A DNA stretch of 6,233 bases, taken from Chryseobacterium gleum. GTDB taxonomy: Bacteria > Bacteroidota > Bacteroidia > Flavobacteriales_D > Sanyastnellaceae. Below, piece after piece: positions 5,294-6,233 of this stretch. Each line of letters begins with the position of its first letter. Within the stretch, counting starts at the first letter, position 1. The stretch covers positions 1 to 6,233 of the forward strand of contig CALQJP020000156.1 in the NCBI GenBank assembly GCA_943330925.2, written 5' to 3'. The notes under the pieces were generated by a model, which was given only the letters and a program-made list of their open reading frames with translations, was not told where the DNA came from and ran no database searches. The position numbers were made by a program, and so were the translations under genes.

Positions 5294-6233
5294 CTAATTT
5301 TGAAAAGTGGGGCTCGTCCCCACTTTTTTATTTTCCATTATCGCCACATCCACACGCGCAAGCAATACAACCAGTAGCAGTGCGCCATAGGTGACCAACT
5401 TGTAGTGGTTGTAGATCGCGTTGAAGGCTCCCAACCACAAAGCTGCATTGAAACACACCGCAACCAGCGCAAGTGCTATCCAGCGCCAATGGGCGAATGA
5501 ATAGCCCGAATTAAGCAGGGAAGACAACACACAGGCGAATGCAGGCAATGCAAACAAAAACGCATAGTGCTGCTGGTGCGGCGCAATCAATGGGACAACC
5601 AGCAAGAGATAACTAATCTCTCGAAATTGATGATACGGCCCCGGCGCCGCTTTAAATGGCAGAGTGCGCAAAAACCACAGAGTAAACACCACGAAAAACA
5701 AGCGAACAAGTGTGATTATAAGAGCGAGTGTTTCCATGCTCACGTTGGCAATGTGCCGCGTATAATCCAATCCGTTGTGCTCGCGTGCCTCCGCAGAAAG
5801 CAATGTCGATAGCAAAGTAGAAAGGCCATGAAAACTGGTTTCTTCGACATCCAGCACGTGCTTTGCTTGTCGCGGGTCAATCAAATCCATGTACGACAGC
5901 AGCAACATTCCATTTCGCTCCTGCCCCAACCACAACGACGGCAAAAACCATAAACCGAGGCACATGATGACTGCAACGAATGCGGCCTGCAACCGAAAAC
6001 GATACAGCCAGTATGGAATGAATACAGCGGGCAGCAACTTGATGTTGATGGCCACCGCAAGCCACGTTCCGGCCAACCAAGAACGACCTTTGCTCTCTTG
6101 ATGAAGGGCCTCCAACGCAAGCGCAAGCAATAGAATGGTGGTTTGTCCTAAATGCAGATTGCTCTTTAGAAACCGGAGCATACCAATTACCAGAAAAAGC
6201 AAGAGCCATTGTTTCGCTCGGGCAGTCAAAACC
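5294..6233 (-). CDS. GT87-like (DUF2029) membrane glycosyltransferase, N-terminus outside window
   Basis: The frame is open to the right edge, so the N-terminal part is missing; about 312 residues are visible, ending at TAG (5296-5294). The fragment is strongly hydrophobic, with roughly eight membrane segments. It carries a block like the GT87 family core: NLHLGQTTILLLALALEAL, then a small loop, WLAGTWLAVAINIKLLP and AVFIPYWLYRF. Further on are a SFHGLSTLLSTLL segment at the place of the family's 'NQSL' region and VVPLIAPHQQHYAFL near the C-terminus. GT87 enzymes transfer mannose or related sugars from a polyprenyl phosphate donor on the outer face of the membrane; donor and acceptor here are unknown. 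The catalytic acidic residues expected in the N-terminal loop are off-window. The last residues (KKVGTSPTF) are encoded by the minus strand of the nusA terminator stem. Family assignment rests on motif resemblance by eye. Confidence 0.82.
   Translation of the reverse strand, partial: VLTARAKQWLLLFLVIGMLRFLKSNLHLGQTTILLLALALEALHQESKGRSWLAGTWLAVAINIKLLPAVFIPYWLYRFRLQAAFVAVIMCLGLWFLPSLWLGQERNGMLLLSYMDLIDPRQAKHVLDVEETSFHGLSTLLSTLLSAEAREHNGLDYTRHIANVSMETLALIITLVRLFFVVFTLWFLRTLPFKAAPGPYHQFREISYLLLVVPLIAPHQQHYAFLFALPAFACVLSSLLNSGYSFAHWRWIALALVAVCFNAALWLGAFNAIYNHYKLVTYGALLLVVLLARVDVAIMENKKVGTSPTFQN
5303..5329. terminator. Intrinsic terminator of rimP-nusA, possibly bidirectional
   Basis: AAAAGTGGGG (5303-5312) pairs perfectly with CCCCACTTTT (5318-5327) around the 5-nt loop CTCGT, followed by further T (six in a row, 5324-5329). 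It begins 20 nt after the nusA stop. Because the outer stem is A-rich on one side and T-rich on the other, the same hairpin could end transcription of the converging GT87 gene, whose stop codon lies at 5294-5296, just past the stem. Confidence 0.93.

Overview
The window looks like ordinary chromosomal DNA from a member of the Bacteroidota, probably Flavobacteriia-like, though the genus cannot be told. Three observations point there. The NusA protein has the form typical of that phylum (about 411 residues, with an N-terminus of the 'ALIESFSEFK' type). A near-perfect Bacteroidota promoter (ATTG, 20 nt, TATATTTG) lies upstream of rimP. No start codon has a convincing Shine-Dalgarno sequence. Mobile elements, tRNA or rRNA genes and CRISPR arrays were not seen.

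Layout, left to right. A plus-strand gene enters from the left edge (2-1603). It encodes a large protein of unknown function with a DUF3352-like N-terminal region and a C-terminal propeller-like repeat domain. It overlaps by ATGA a gene for a DNA-3-methyladenine glycosylase II of the HhH-GPD superfamily (1600-2211), so the two are probably co-transcribed and translationally coupled. Converging on them with no intervening base is a minus-strand membrane fatty-acid desaturase (2212-3276). A 258-bp divergent intergenic region follows. It carries a forward promoter and a strong terminator-like hairpin in the leader of the next operon. That operon is rimP (3535-4002), for 30S subunit maturation, and nusA (4047-5282), for transcription elongation, pausing and termination. 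It ends at a strong intrinsic terminator (5303-5329). A converging minus-strand gene for a GT87-type polyprenol-phosphate-mannose-dependent glycosyltransferase-like membrane protein (5294 to the right edge) runs through that terminator at its 3' end.

How the genes relate: rimP and nusA form a real functional unit linking ribosome assembly and transcription. The other genes (base-excision repair, lipid desaturation, glycan or lipid glycosylation, unknown envelope-type protein) show no evident shared pathway. I see no convincing new multi-gene system. The points most worth a second look are the terminator-like hairpin between promoter and rimP, a candidate NusA autoregulatory attenuator or short RNA; the absence of infB directly after nusA; and the use of the nusA terminator as coding sequence for the tail of the converging GT87 gene.
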